Of a stretch of 64,000 nucleotides of DNA, positions 43,292 to 52,027 are shown in pieces; positions within the stretch are counted from its first letter, which is position 1; each line of letters starts with the position of its first letter. The notes below the pieces were generated by a model that was given only the letters and a program-made list of their open reading frames with translations, did not search any database and was not told the DNA's origin. The stretch is from NCBI RefSeq assembly GCF_003054285.1, contig NZ_QBKS01000002.1:1-64000 (forward strand), read 5' to 3'. A program made the translations under genes and the position numbers. Origin of the DNA: Litoreibacter ponti. Lineage in GTDB: Bacteria > Pseudomonadota > Alphaproteobacteria > Rhodobacterales > Rhodobacteraceae.

Positions 43292-44934
43292 CACCCGTCC
43301 AAAAGCGCGCGGGCCGCGTCGCGGGCGGCGTCCGTCACCGTGTCACCGGACACCATGCGCGCGATCTCGTCGATGCGCGTCTGGGCGTCGAGGGGAACGA
43401 CTGTGGAGAAGGTCTGCTCGTCGCGCACGCTCTTCTCCACCCGCCAATGGTGCCCACCAAGCGCGGCCACCTGCGGCGAGTGGGTTACGACCAGCACCTG
43501 CGCGCCATCGGCGAGCGAAGCGAGCCTGCGGCCCACGGCATCCGCCGTGGCACCGCCCACGCCGCGGTCGATCTCATCGAAGATCATGGTCACGCCTTGG
43601 CTCGTCGACGACAGGCAAACCTTCAGGGCCAGGAGGAATCGCGACAGCTCGCCCCCGGAGGCGATCTTGTTCAGCGGGCCGGAGGGCGCGCCGGGGTTCG
43701 TGGCCACGGTGAAAGAGACATCATCTGCGCCGTCGGGCCCCGGGGCTTCCGGCGTCACATCGGTCTTGAACACCGCGCGCTCCATCTTCAGGGGCGCGAG
43801 CTCTGCTCCCATCGCGGCGTCGAGGCGGGCGGCGGCGTCTTGGCGGGCAGCGGTAATGCGGGCCGCCTCGACATCATAGGTTTCCGTGGCCTGCGCCAGC
43901 GCCTTTTCCAGCTCTGCCAACTCCACCTCGCCGCCGTCGAGCGCGGCAAGGCGGATACGCAGGCCTTCGGCAAACTCAGCCAGATCATCGGCCAGCACGT
44001 CATGCTTGCGCGCCACGCCGCGCAGGGCAAAAAGCTGCTCTTCGACCTGCTCCAGCTCCATCGGGTCGAAATCGAGATGCTCGAGCATGCGTTCGACCCC
44101 TTCGTGGGCCTCGCCCAGCTCGGTCAGGGCACGCTCCAACGCGGAAAGCGCACCGTCGAGCTGGCCCTCGGCCTGCTCTGCCACGCCGTCGAGCCAGCGG
44201 GTCGCGTCGCCGAGCAACCCCTCTGCCCCGTTCAGCCCAAGGGCCTGCAGGGCGCGGGAGACGTCGTCGCGGATGCGCTCGCCCGCCTGCATCTGGCGGC
44301 GGCGGGCATCAAGGGCGGCCTCTTGGCCCGGCTCAAGCGCGAGCGCGTCAAGCTCGGCGACCGCGTGGCGCAGGAATTCTTCCTCGCGCCGGATTTCGTC
44401 GAGCGCTTTCTGGGCCTTCTTCAACGCGCGGCGCGCGGCTGTCATCTGGTCCCAGGCGGCGCGCACCGGGGCGAGGTCGAGCCCCGCGAACTCGTCGAGC
44501 ATGTCGCGATGCGCGCGCGGGTTCAGCAGGCCGCGGTCGTCGTGCTGGCCGTGCAGCTCCACCAGCGTCTCAGACAGCGCGCGCAACAGCTCGCCCGAAG
44601 CGCGGCGGTCGTTGACATAAGCCTGCTTGCGGCCGTCGGGGTAGTTCGTGCGGCGCAGGATCAGCTCGCCTTCGATCTCGAACCCCGCTTCTTCCAGCAC
44701 GGCCCAGGCCGCGTGGCCTGCAGGCAGATCAAACTGCGCCGTGACTTCGCCCTTGGTCGCGCCTGCGCGCACAAGCTCCGCGCGACCGCGCCAGCCCAGA
44801 ACGAATCCGAGGGAATCCAGCAGGATCGACTTGCCCGCCCCGGTCTCGCCGGTCAGCACGTTGAGACCCGGCTGGAACTCGAGATCCAGCCGGTCGATGA
44901 TCAGCATGTCGCGGATATCAAGCTGCGTGAGCAT
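43291..44934 (-). CDS. recN: DNA repair protein RecN
   Basis: Protein of 547 residues, the usual RecN size. An SMC-like ATPase head with Walker A GETGAGKS (29-36), a central coiled coil rich in Glu/Ala/Leu, and a C-terminal signature (LNKIASGGELSRFLLALK) and Walker B IFDEIDRGVGG. It acts in double-strand-break repair. It lies 30 bases downstream of bamD. No strong ribosome site precedes the ATG; the only purine-rich stretch, GGAGGTGGGG, lies in a hairpin. Confidence 0.95.
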   Translation of the reverse strand: MLTQLDIRDMLIIDRLDLEFQPGLNVLTGETGAGKSILLDSLGFVLGWRGRAELVRAGATKGEVTAQFDLPAGHAAWAVLEEAGFEIEGELILRRTNYPDGRKQAYVNDRRASGELLRALSETLVELHGQHDDRGLLNPRAHRDMLDEFAGLDLAPVRAAWDQMTAARRALKKAQKALDEIRREEEFLRHAVAELDALALEPGQEAALDARRRQMQAGERIRDDVSRALQALGLNGAEGLLGDATRWLDGVAEQAEGQLDGALSALERALTELGEAHEGVERMLEHLDFDPMELEQVEEQLFALRGVARKHDVLADDLAEFAEGLRIRLAALDGGEVELAELEKALAQATETYDVEAARITAARQDAAARLDAAMGAELAPLKMERAVFKTDVTPEAPGPDGADDVSFTVATNPGAPSGPLNKIASGGELSRFLLALKVCLSSTSQGVTMIFDEIDRGVGGATADAVGRRLASLADGAQVLVVTHSPQVAALGGHHWRVEKSVRDEQTFSTVVPLDAQTRIDEIARMVSGDTVTDAARDAARALLDG

Positions 44935-44942
44935 CGGACGTC

Positions 44943-44961
44943 AGGTGGGCCTGCCCCACCT
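44943..44961 (-). promoter_or_regulatory. Hairpin between bamD and recN
   Basis: Seven-base arms (44943-44949 and 44955-44961) around a 5-base loop. On the minus strand its 5' arm contains AGGTGGG, the only Shine-Dalgarno-like stretch before the recN start, so the hairpin could limit recN translation or be a weak terminator. Confidence 0.4.
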
Positions 44962-44964
44962 CCC

Positions 44965-45861
44965 CTAGAGCCACTGGCCCCGGATCACCTGCCGGTAGAT
45001 GTCCTGAAGCCAGCCGGAGCCCGCCGCTTCGGGCTCGAGCCCACGGCCTTGCAGCAGGTTGAAACTGTCCTGATAGAAGCCCGACGACTGGTAGTTGAAG
45101 CCGAGGATCGCGCCCGCGGTCTGCGCCTCGTCGGTCAGGCCCAGCGACAGGTAGCTTTCCACCAGCCGGTGCAGCGCCTCTGCGGTGTGGGTCGTCGTCT
45201 GGAACTCTTCGACCACAACCCGGAAGCGGTTGATCGCCGCCGAATAATGCCCGCGCTTAAGGTAATAGCGCCCGATCTCCATCTCTTTGCCCGCGAGGTG
45301 ATCGAAGGCGAGATCAAATTTCAGGATCGAGGATTTGGCGTATTCGCTGTCGGGATAGCGTTCGATCACAGTGCGCAGAGACTGCAGCGCCTGGAAGGTC
45401 AGGCCCTGATCGCGGCCGACCTGATCGATCTGGTCGTAGTAGCTGATCGCCAGAAGATACTGCGCATAGGGCGCGTCATCATCGGCGGGGTAGAAGTCGA
45501 GAAAGCGCTGCGCGGAGGCGCGCGAGTTCTCGTAGTCGCGGTCGGCGTGATAGGCGAAGGCCTGCATGATCAAGGCGCGCTTGGCCCACTCGGAATAGGG
45601 ATAGAGTCGCTCGACCTCGGAGAACAGGCGCACGGCATCGTCGATATCTTGCGTTTCCAGCTCGAACTCGGCGCGTTTGTAGATCTCTTCCGGGCCGAAG
45701 CTTTCCAGCGGGGGCTCCCGATTGGATTGGAAGAAGCCGCCGAACAGGCCACCACGTTCGCCGCCGCCACCGCCGCAGGCCGATAGACCGGCCACCAGCG
45801 CCAGCGCCGCGGCTGATTTCAGAAATGCCCTGCTGCGTGCCGTCATCGACCGCGACCCCAT
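44965..45861 (-). CDS. bamD: Outer membrane assembly factor BamD (lipoprotein)
   Basis: Protein of 298 residues. The lipobox LSAC follows a hydrophobic signal; a TPR-type superhelix covers about 55-260 (PEEIYKRAEFELETQDIDDAVRLFSEVERLYPYSEWAKRAL and similar). BamD is the essential helical lipoprotein of the BAM complex that inserts beta-barrels into the outer membrane. Order lpxC-bamD-recN is typical of Rhodobacteraceae. A second start at 45846 is possible. Gly-rich stretch just after the cysteine. Confidence 0.92.
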   Translation of the reverse strand: MGSRSMTARSRAFLKSAAALALVAGLSACGGGGGERGGLFGGFFQSNREPPLESFGPEEIYKRAEFELETQDIDDAVRLFSEVERLYPYSEWAKRALIMQAFAYHADRDYENSRASAQRFLDFYPADDDAPYAQYLLAISYYDQIDQVGRDQGLTFQALQSLRTVIERYPDSEYAKSSILKFDLAFDHLAGKEMEIGRYYLKRGHYSAAINRFRVVVEEFQTTTHTAEALHRLVESYLSLGLTDEAQTAGAILGFNYQSSGFYQDSFNLLQGRGLEPEAAGSGWLQDIYRQVIRGQWL

Positions 45862-45970
45862 CTCACATCCCGCCCCGGTACGCCCCGGGTTGCGGCTCTT
45901 TGGGCTGGTCTAGCACATCTATTTGCAGGGCAAAACGCCTTTGAATGATTTTGTGAGCGCCGCGCGCGGC

Positions 45971-46891
45971 TTAGGCCACCAGCGCCAGATCGGCCATGCC
46001 AACACCCACGCCCGGAAGACGGGCGAGCTGAGCATGCGAGCAGGGCACGAAGCGATAGGCGGACGGATCCGCGAACAGCTTGCGCAGCAATTTGTTGGTC
46101 ATGGCGTGGCCCGCTTTGACGCCGGTGTAGCGTCCGAGAATGGGCGCACCGGCCAAGGCCAGATCGCCAAGCGCGTCGAGCATCTTGTGACGCACGGCCT
46201 CGTCCACGTGGCGCAGGCCACCGGGGCTCAGCACATCGGCACCGTCCACGACGACCGCGTTATCGTAGGTGCCGCCCAGGGCCAGGCCCTGCTCGTGCAT
46301 CTTGTCGATATCGGCTTTGCGGCAGAAGGTGCGGCTGTCGGACAGCTCGCGCACGAAAGTGCCGTTGCGCATGTCGAGCGCCATATGCTGGCGGCCGATG
46401 GCCTCATCCGGGAAGTCGATGTGGAAGTCGATCTCAAGGCCCTTGGCCGGGGTCAGCATCGCCACCGCGCCGTTCTCTTCGACCATGACGGGGGAGAGAA
46501 CCTCGATCGCGTAAAGCCGTGCGGCCTGCTTTTGGGCACCGACCTGAACGATGGCCCGCACGAAATCCTTCGAGCAGCCATCCATGATCGGCACTTCCGG
46601 GCCGTCGACTTCGATCAGCGCGTTGTGGATGCCGCAGCCTGCGAGTGCGGCCATGACGTGCTCTACCGTGGAGATGGTCGTGCCGGCGTCGTTCGACAGC
46701 TCCGAGCACAGCGGCTTGGTGCCGACGCCCGTGTAGATGGCGCGGATCATGTTATCTGCATCGGTGACGTCCGTGCGCTTGAACCAGATGCCAAAACGCG
46801 CGGCGGCCGGGTGCACGGACATGCGCACCGGCTTGCCGGAGTGAAGGCCCACGCCCTCAAAGCTGATCGTCTGCGTCAAAGTTGCCTGCAC
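45971..46891 (-). CDS. lpxC: UDP-3-O-acyl-N-acetylglucosamine deacetylase
   Basis: Protein of 306 residues. Visible motifs are GVGLHSGKPV near the N-terminus, TVEHVMAALAGCGIHNALIEVDGPEVPIMDG (zinc histidine in EHVMAAL) and KAGHAMTNKLLRKLF. It is the committed step of lipid A synthesis in the cytoplasm. It is the gene downstream of ftsZ, separated by 256 bases containing the ftsZ terminator, and is followed by bamD. Confidence 0.96.
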   Translation of the reverse strand: MQATLTQTISFEGVGLHSGKPVRMSVHPAAARFGIWFKRTDVTDADNMIRAIYTGVGTKPLCSELSNDAGTTISTVEHVMAALAGCGIHNALIEVDGPEVPIMDGCSKDFVRAIVQVGAQKQAARLYAIEVLSPVMVEENGAVAMLTPAKGLEIDFHIDFPDEAIGRQHMALDMRNGTFVRELSDSRTFCRKADIDKMHEQGLALGGTYDNAVVVDGADVLSPGGLRHVDEAVRHKMLDALGDLALAGAPILGRYTGVKAGHAMTNKLLRKLFADPSAYRFVPCSHAQLARLPGVGVGMADLALVA

Positions 46892-47088
46892 GGTAACCCC
46901 TTTCGGAAGACCTAACGCGGCCCTCGCGGTTTTAGTTCACCTATCAGCCCCCCAGGCTGCTTGGTTGCCGTGCAAATTAGGTCCCGTAAGCCATTGTCAC
47001 AACTCACTCTTTATGACCGATTGCAACATACCTGACACATTTCGCAACATTCACGCTGCAGCGCGGCAAGTACATTGATTTCAAATGA

Positions 47089-47122
47089 TAAAAACGACAA
47101 AGGCCGGGACGAACCCGGCCTT
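47089..47122 (-). terminator. Rho-independent terminator of ftsZ
   Basis: On the minus strand AAGGCCGGG, a 5-base loop, CCCGGCCTT, then TGTCGTTTTT, 26 bases after the ftsZ stop. Nine-base perfect stem (arms 47100-47108 and 47114-47122). Confidence 0.85.
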
Positions 47123-47147
47123 GCGACGTTGCGTAATTTGGTTTGGC

Positions 47148-48734
47148 TCAGTTCGCCTGACGGCGCAGGAAGGCCGGAATTTCGATCTTTTCCTGCTCCG
47201 GATCGGCCTGCGGAGCCGGGGAGACCGCGCGCGGCGCCTGTGCCATCTGCGGCTGCTGGCGCGCAGGCTGCTGCGGCTGGCCCTCTTCGCCGTGGCCGGT
47301 CATGCGACCGATCAGCGAGTTGATCCCGAAGCGCGGCTTCTCGGCCTCGGCGGGTGCCGGGGCGGCGCGCACCGCGTCGGCGGTGGCTTGGGCCTCATCC
47401 GACGGCGACTTGCTGACCGCGGCGCGCAGGCGCTGCATGGCTTCCGGTGTCGGGGTGCCCGGCTGGCGCGATTGGAACATCGGCTGCTCCGGCTCGGCGG
47501 CGGCGGCAGGGGCTTGCTGCGGTGCAGGTGTGTAGACCGGAGCGGGCAAGCCGTCCTCATCCGTGGCCTCATGATGTGCGGGTGCGGTCGCGGCCACACC
47601 TTCAAACAGCGAAGGCTCTTCAGAGGCGAAGTTCGGCTGGGCCGGCTCTGCGGCCGGGGCGGCTTGTGCGGTTTCCGGCACCGGCTGCGGTGCGACCTCT
47701 GCGGCACGCTCCATTGGCAACGGCTGGGCCAGAGAGCGGCGCGCGACGGGCTGCGCAAGCAACTCCTCGGACGCCTCGATGCCGGTGGCCACGACCGAGA
47801 CGCGCATCTTGCCGTCCATGGTGGTGTCGAGCGTCGAGCCCACGATGATGTTGGCTTCCGGGTCGACCTCTTCGCGGATGCGGTTGGCGGCCTCGTCCAG
47901 CTCGAACAGGGTCAGGTCGTGGGAGCCGGTGATGTTGATCAGCACGCCCTTCGCGCCACGCAGGGAAATCTCGTCCAGCAGCGGGTTGGCGATGGCTTTC
48001 TCGGCGGCTTGCACGGCGCGGTCTTCGCCCTCTGCCTCGCCAGTGCCCATCATGGCCTTGCCCATCTCGTCCATCACCGCGCGCACGTCGGCGAAGTCGA
48101 GGTTAATCAGGCCCGGCCGCACCATCAGGTCGGTCACGCCTTTGACGCCTTGGTAGAGCACGTCATCGGCCATCGAGAAGGCCTCGGTAAACGTGGTTTT
48201 CTCGTTGGCGAGGCGGAACAGGTTCTGGTTCGGGATGATGATCAGCGTGTCCACGACCTTCTGAAGGCTCTCGACGCCCTCTTCGGCCTGCTTCATGCGC
48301 TTGCCGCCCTCGAACTGGAAGGGCTTGGTTACGACGCCGACGGTCAGCACACCAAGCTCACGGGCGGCCTGGGCGATGATCGGGGCGGCGCCGGTGCCCG
48401 TACCACCGCCCATACCGGCGGTGATGAAGCACATGTGTGCGCCAGCGAGGTGGTCGACGATTTCTTCAATGGTCTCTTCAGCGGCAGCGGCACCGACCGA
48501 GGGGCGCGCGCCTGCACCCAGACCTTCGGTGACTTTCACACCCATCTGGATCTTCGCGGGTGCCTTGCCCTGCTGAAGCGCCTGGGCGTCGGTGTTGGCC
48601 ACCACGAACTCGACCCCGTCGAGCTCTTTCTCAATCATGTTGTTGACGGCGTTGCCGCCGGCACCGCCCACCCCGAACACGGTGATGCGTGGCTTGAGGT
48701 CTGGTTGATCTGGCATCCGAAGATTGAGTGTCAT
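47148..48734 (-). CDS. ftsZ: Cell division protein FtsZ
   Basis: Protein of 528 residues. The GTPase domain (about 15-320) has GVGGAGGNAVN, the GTP signature GGGTGTG and the T7 loop NLDFADV. A long Ala/Pro/Gln-rich linker (about 325-500) precedes the C-terminal peptide EIPAFLRRQ that binds FtsA. It polymerises into the Z ring. Its nearest upstream gene is an unrelated small membrane gene, so it must have its own promoter in the 391-base upstream region; a strong terminator follows. Confidence 0.98.
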   Translation of the reverse strand: MTLNLRMPDQPDLKPRITVFGVGGAGGNAVNNMIEKELDGVEFVVANTDAQALQQGKAPAKIQMGVKVTEGLGAGARPSVGAAAAEETIEEIVDHLAGAHMCFITAGMGGGTGTGAAPIIAQAARELGVLTVGVVTKPFQFEGGKRMKQAEEGVESLQKVVDTLIIIPNQNLFRLANEKTTFTEAFSMADDVLYQGVKGVTDLMVRPGLINLDFADVRAVMDEMGKAMMGTGEAEGEDRAVQAAEKAIANPLLDEISLRGAKGVLINITGSHDLTLFELDEAANRIREEVDPEANIIVGSTLDTTMDGKMRVSVVATGIEASEELLAQPVARRSLAQPLPMERAAEVAPQPVPETAQAAPAAEPAQPNFASEEPSLFEGVAATAPAHHEATDEDGLPAPVYTPAPQQAPAAAAEPEQPMFQSRQPGTPTPEAMQRLRAAVSKSPSDEAQATADAVRAAPAPAEAEKPRFGINSLIGRMTGHGEEGQPQQPARQQPQMAQAPRAVSPAPQADPEQEKIEIPAFLRRQAN

Positions 48735-49125
48735 GTGCTGGTCCGCCCGTGAGTTTTAAGTCTGGTGTACTTTGTAACGATGGGTCGTTTCGACCCTTAT
48801 GGTTATGCCTCGTTTCCCGAAATCCTATCGAGAGTCGAGAGTGAGGTCACGCAAAAAAGGCAAAATTGCCACAAAATATGGGGATAACTCTGACCTAGAT
48901 CGGCATGATCTCGCCAAAACCCCGACATTTCGCGGGTTTACGCGCTCTGACCACTAGGGACAGGGCAAAACGGTACACCCCAAGCGCAAGAGCGCGCGTG
49001 GAAAGGTTCATTTGTTGTCAGGGGCCAACTGCTCGGCCATGTCTGCGTCTCTTCCGGACGCGATGAATGAATAATAGCAAAACCGGGACGGGCTGTCATC
49101 CCGATTCCCGCCCAAGTGGCGGATT
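48735..49125. other. 391-base upstream region of ftsZ
   Basis: No gene is credible here. The sequence is AT-richer around 48730-48900 (TTTTAAGTCTGG, CAAAAAAGGCAAAATTGCC and AAAATATGGGG) and probably holds the ftsZ promoter and a long 5' leader. I could not identify a confident -35/-10 pair or CtrA box. Short frames further upstream overlap the small membrane gene and are shadows. Confidence 0.6.
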
Positions 49126-49533
49126 TTATTGACGCTTCATCTCTTTGAGCGAGCGCAGGAATAGCCCGATGCCACCCACCAGAAGTACGAGGATCACCAA
49201 CAGATCGAAGGCGCTCATGCGCACCATCTGCAAATTGATATTGGCGATCACCCCGAAAACCAGCGCGATCAGCGAGGCGGCGGCAAGCCCCCAGCCCAGA
49301 AAGTTGCGCGCGTTGTAGAAGATCATGCCGACGCCGAACATAAACGGCACCAGCACCATGCCCGATGTCACCGGCACGCCGCCGACCCGAAACGCCACCA
49401 TGCCGAGGCCAAATTGCGGGCGCACGATGATGCCGTTGAGCAGCAGGTAGCCGCCCGCACAAATCATCACGAACCCCAGCAGGAAACTGCCCGTGCCGCC
49501 ATCCGTGCCCCCTGCCCCGCGATACCGTGCCAT
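49126..49533 (-). CDS. Small membrane protein upstream of ftsZ
   Basis: Protein of 135 residues. About four hydrophobic helices (about 18-35, 52-72, 76-96 and 107-127) follow a Gly-rich start (MARYRGAGGTDGGTG). No family recognised. The longer in-frame start at 49566 adds only a charged tail. It is on the same strand as ftsA and ftsZ but separated from both by more than 390 bases on the ftsZ side and a convergent gene on the ftsA side, so it is likely its own unit. Function unknown. Confidence 0.7.
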   Translation of the reverse strand: MARYRGAGGTDGGTGSFLLGFVMICAGGYLLLNGIIVRPQFGLGMVAFRVGGVPVTSGMVLVPFMFGVGMIFYNARNFLGWGLAAASLIALVFGVIANINLQMVRMSAFDLLVILVLLVGGIGLFLRSLKEMKRQ

Positions 49534-49813
49534 GCTGTCCTTCCTTTCACCTCGATCCCCGCGCATGCCAGCGAAGGTATATGGTGGTCGTCAACTGACC
49601 CAAGGCGCGGCACAAAGTCGAGGAAAATGCGCGCCGTTCGAGAACCTAGGTGAGAGATGTTGCATCCCGCCCCTTCGGAGCCCTGCGCAATTGGCTGGAA
49701 CTCATTCCAAGCTGAACAACCCAAGTTTGACAGCTTCCACAAGTTAACCTAGCGTCAATCTTGTTTTCTGAGTGCCCGGCGTCACTCCACGCCGATATTT
49801 TCGAGGTTATTCC

Positions 49814-50653
49814 ATGTCCAATTTATCTACGTTCCGGCGTCTTTGCGCAGTCCTGCCACTCGCGCTTTGCACCACCGCCCTCAATGCTGCAACGGTCACG
49901 CTGGAGCAGACCAGATTTGGGGGAACCGGAAAAACCGTGTCGCACACGACCGATCTTGATGCGAGCGGATTGCAACGCAACCTGTCCGGCAGTCAGGAAG
50001 GCATCAGCGAAGACACCAGCCCGGCCGAAATGAAATTTGACTATTTTGATGCCAGCTTGGGTACGCTGACGGACGTCGAGATCATTTTCACTTTGACGAA
50101 CCTGGGAACCAACAGGGTCACGCGCGAGGTACAGACCTGCCGCAAATTTGGGGTTGGAAGCTGCGACACCCGCATGTCCGCTGAGGTCAGCGTCAGCTAT
50201 GGCGTCTTGATAGACCCGTATGTGACCACGCTTCCCGGCGCTCCGGGGTATCGCAATCCCACGGAACTGGGAGTCGGCGCGTCTGAAACACTCAACTCAA
50301 ACGAGAACGGTGATAGCTTTTCGCCGTCCATGAGGTCAGCGCTGGTGAATATCTCCGGTCCGGGGTCGCAGCTTCCAAATTTCGAAGGAACCGGAACGTT
50401 TGGAATTCAGCCCATCTTCGTTGTGCGCAACGACACATTCGTCAGCTGTTCCAGCAGTTTTGGCACGAACATCACCGAATGCAGTGGCGAAACCCGGGTC
50501 ACCTACAATGCGAACTATCGCGTCGACGTGAAATACACCTATGACGAGTTCCCGCCTGAGTCGGCTCCGGTTCCTTTGCCCGCGGGCTTGCCAATGTTAC
50601 TTGCCGGTCTGGGCGCGTTTGGTCTGCTTCGTCGCCGCCAAGGCCAAACTTAG
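49814..50653 (+). CDS. VPLPA-CTERM sorting-signal exported protein
   Basis: Protein of 279 residues. A signal peptide (hydrophobic about 8-26, cleavage near LNAATV) and the C-terminal PVPLPAGLPMLLAGLGAF followed by LLRRRQ mark it as a VPLPA-CTERM substrate, the roseobacter variant of PEP-CTERM that is processed by an exosortase and surface-attached. The body is beta-rich with two close cysteine pairs. Bases 49981-50040 have 34 of 60 G/C, lower than the neighbours. A TTGACA sits 86 bases upstream and a TTAACC nearby. It converges with ftsA with a ten-base gap. Confidence 0.85.
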   Translation: MSNLSTFRRLCAVLPLALCTTALNAATVTLEQTRFGGTGKTVSHTTDLDASGLQRNLSGSQEGISEDTSPAEMKFDYFDASLGTLTDVEIIFTLTNLGTNRVTREVQTCRKFGVGSCDTRMSAEVSVSYGVLIDPYVTTLPGAPGYRNPTELGVGASETLNSNENGDSFSPSMRSALVNISGPGSQLPNFEGTGTFGIQPIFVVRNDTFVSCSSSFGTNITECSGETRVTYNANYRVDVKYTYDEFPPESAPVPLPAGLPMLLAGLGAFGLLRRRQGQT

Positions 50654-50663
50654 AGAACGGATT

Positions 50664-51998
50664 CTACCAGTTATCCTTGAACCACTTGACCGCCCGCTTG
50701 AGTGAGCGGGCGGGATAGCCCTCGACCGGGATGTCGAAATCCCACCATTCGTCCTGTGGATGCGCGGCGAACAGGCAGGTGCCCACGGCGGACGCAAAGC
50801 TCGGCCCGGTCACGGATTGCGGCAGGCCTTGAACGCGTAGTGGGCGACCGAGGCGGACCTGCTGGCCCAGAATGCGCGTTGCGAGACCGTCGAGGCCGGG
50901 AAGCTGCGACGCGCCGCCGGTCAGCACGATGCGCTGCGAAGGCAGATGCTCGAACCCTGCCGCATCCAGCCGGACGCGGACCTCTTCGAGGATTTCCTCC
51001 ATCCGCGGGCGCATCACGCCGATCACCTCGGCGCGGGAAACGGTGCGGCGGTCATGTTCCCAATCGCCGGTGTCCGAGCTGAGGTCGATCATATCGCGGT
51101 CGTCCATGCCCGTGGCCTGCACCCCGCCGTAGAAGGTCTTGATCCGCTCGGCCGTGGGCATCGGCACCTGCAGGCCCTGGCTGATGTCGGAGGTGACGTG
51201 GTCGCCGCCCATCCGCACCGTGTCGGCGTAGATCATGTGTTTCTTGATGAAGATCGAAATGCCGGTGGAGCCGCCGCCCAGATCAATGCAGGCCGCGCCC
51301 AACTCCTGCTCGTCCTCGACCAGCGACGAGATACCGGCGGCGTAGCTGGACGACGCGATGCCCGCCAGTTCCAGATCGCAGCGCTTGATGCAGTAGAGCA
51401 GGTTCTCGATGGGGGAGCGGTCGACCGACAGCATATGCATGTCCACGGACAGCGCGTTGCCCGCCTGCCCGCGCGGATCGCCAAGGCCCGAGCGGTGATC
51501 GACCGCGAAGTTCACCGGCTGCGCGTGCAGGATCTCGCGATCCGCGCCGTAGTCCGGGATGTCACAGGACGACAGGACACGGGCGATACAGTTATCTGTG
51601 ACAGCGCCGTCATGCAGATCGACCGATCCGGCCAGCCCGTAGGAGCGCGGCTTGGCCCCGGCAAAACAGGCAATGACATGATCGACCCGGACCCCCGCCA
51701 TCTTCTGCGCGGCCTGCACAGCGGTGCGAATGGCGCGCTCGGTCTCGTGCATCGCATCGATCTCGCCAAAGCGTACCCCGCGCGAGCGTGTCGTGGCCGC
51801 CCCGATGACCCGGAAGGAGGACTGCCCGGCCATCGACCCGATCCCGTCGCTTTCACGGAAACTGTCCGGCCCGTCGAAGCGCAGCACCAGACAGGCGATC
51901 TTGGAGGACCCCACGTCCAGCACGGCAATCACGCCGCGCTGCATGGCGGCCTGACGTTTGTTTCGCATCGCGCGTTGGGATTGGTAGAGATCGGTCAT
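50664..51998 (-). CDS. ftsA: Cell division protein FtsA
   Basis: Protein of 444 residues, an actin-like ATPase: IAVLDVGSSKIACLV at the phosphate-1 region, DLGGGSTGISIF phosphate-2 and VLTGGASQLPG adenosine motif. The C-terminal amphipathic helix (RSLKRAVKWFKDNW) anchors it to the membrane. It links FtsZ to the divisome. The start at 51998 follows FtsQ with a 29-base gap; the long open frame upstream is within ftsQ. Its 3' end faces a VPLPA-CTERM gene rather than ftsZ. Confidence 0.96.
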   Translation of the reverse strand: MTDLYQSQRAMRNKRQAAMQRGVIAVLDVGSSKIACLVLRFDGPDSFRESDGIGSMAGQSSFRVIGAATTRSRGVRFGEIDAMHETERAIRTAVQAAQKMAGVRVDHVIACFAGAKPRSYGLAGSVDLHDGAVTDNCIARVLSSCDIPDYGADREILHAQPVNFAVDHRSGLGDPRGQAGNALSVDMHMLSVDRSPIENLLYCIKRCDLELAGIASSSYAAGISSLVEDEQELGAACIDLGGGSTGISIFIKKHMIYADTVRMGGDHVTSDISQGLQVPMPTAERIKTFYGGVQATGMDDRDMIDLSSDTGDWEHDRRTVSRAEVIGVMRPRMEEILEEVRVRLDAAGFEHLPSQRIVLTGGASQLPGLDGLATRILGQQVRLGRPLRVQGLPQSVTGPSFASAVGTCLFAAHPQDEWWDFDIPVEGYPARSLKRAVKWFKDNW

Positions 51999-52027
51999 GG
52001 GGCTGCTCTCACGTCTCGTTTTTGCTC

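Noticed and set aside
44934..44964. LexA/SOS box before recN
   Set aside because: No GAAC-N7-GAAC or similar element is present in the short bamD-recN gap.
42226..45786. Open frame of 1186 codons on the plus strand opposite clc, recN and bamD
   Set aside because: Antisense to three well-supported genes, Arg/Gly/Ala/His-rich and without a domain; long antisense frames are expected in such GC-rich codon-biased DNA.
47085..48752. Long plus-strand frame opposite ftsZ
   Set aside because: Antisense shadow; it also crosses the ftsZ terminator.
48735..49125. CtrA box in front of ftsZ
   Set aside because: TTAA half-sites with the correct spacing were not found; the closest TTTTAAGTC lacks a second half.
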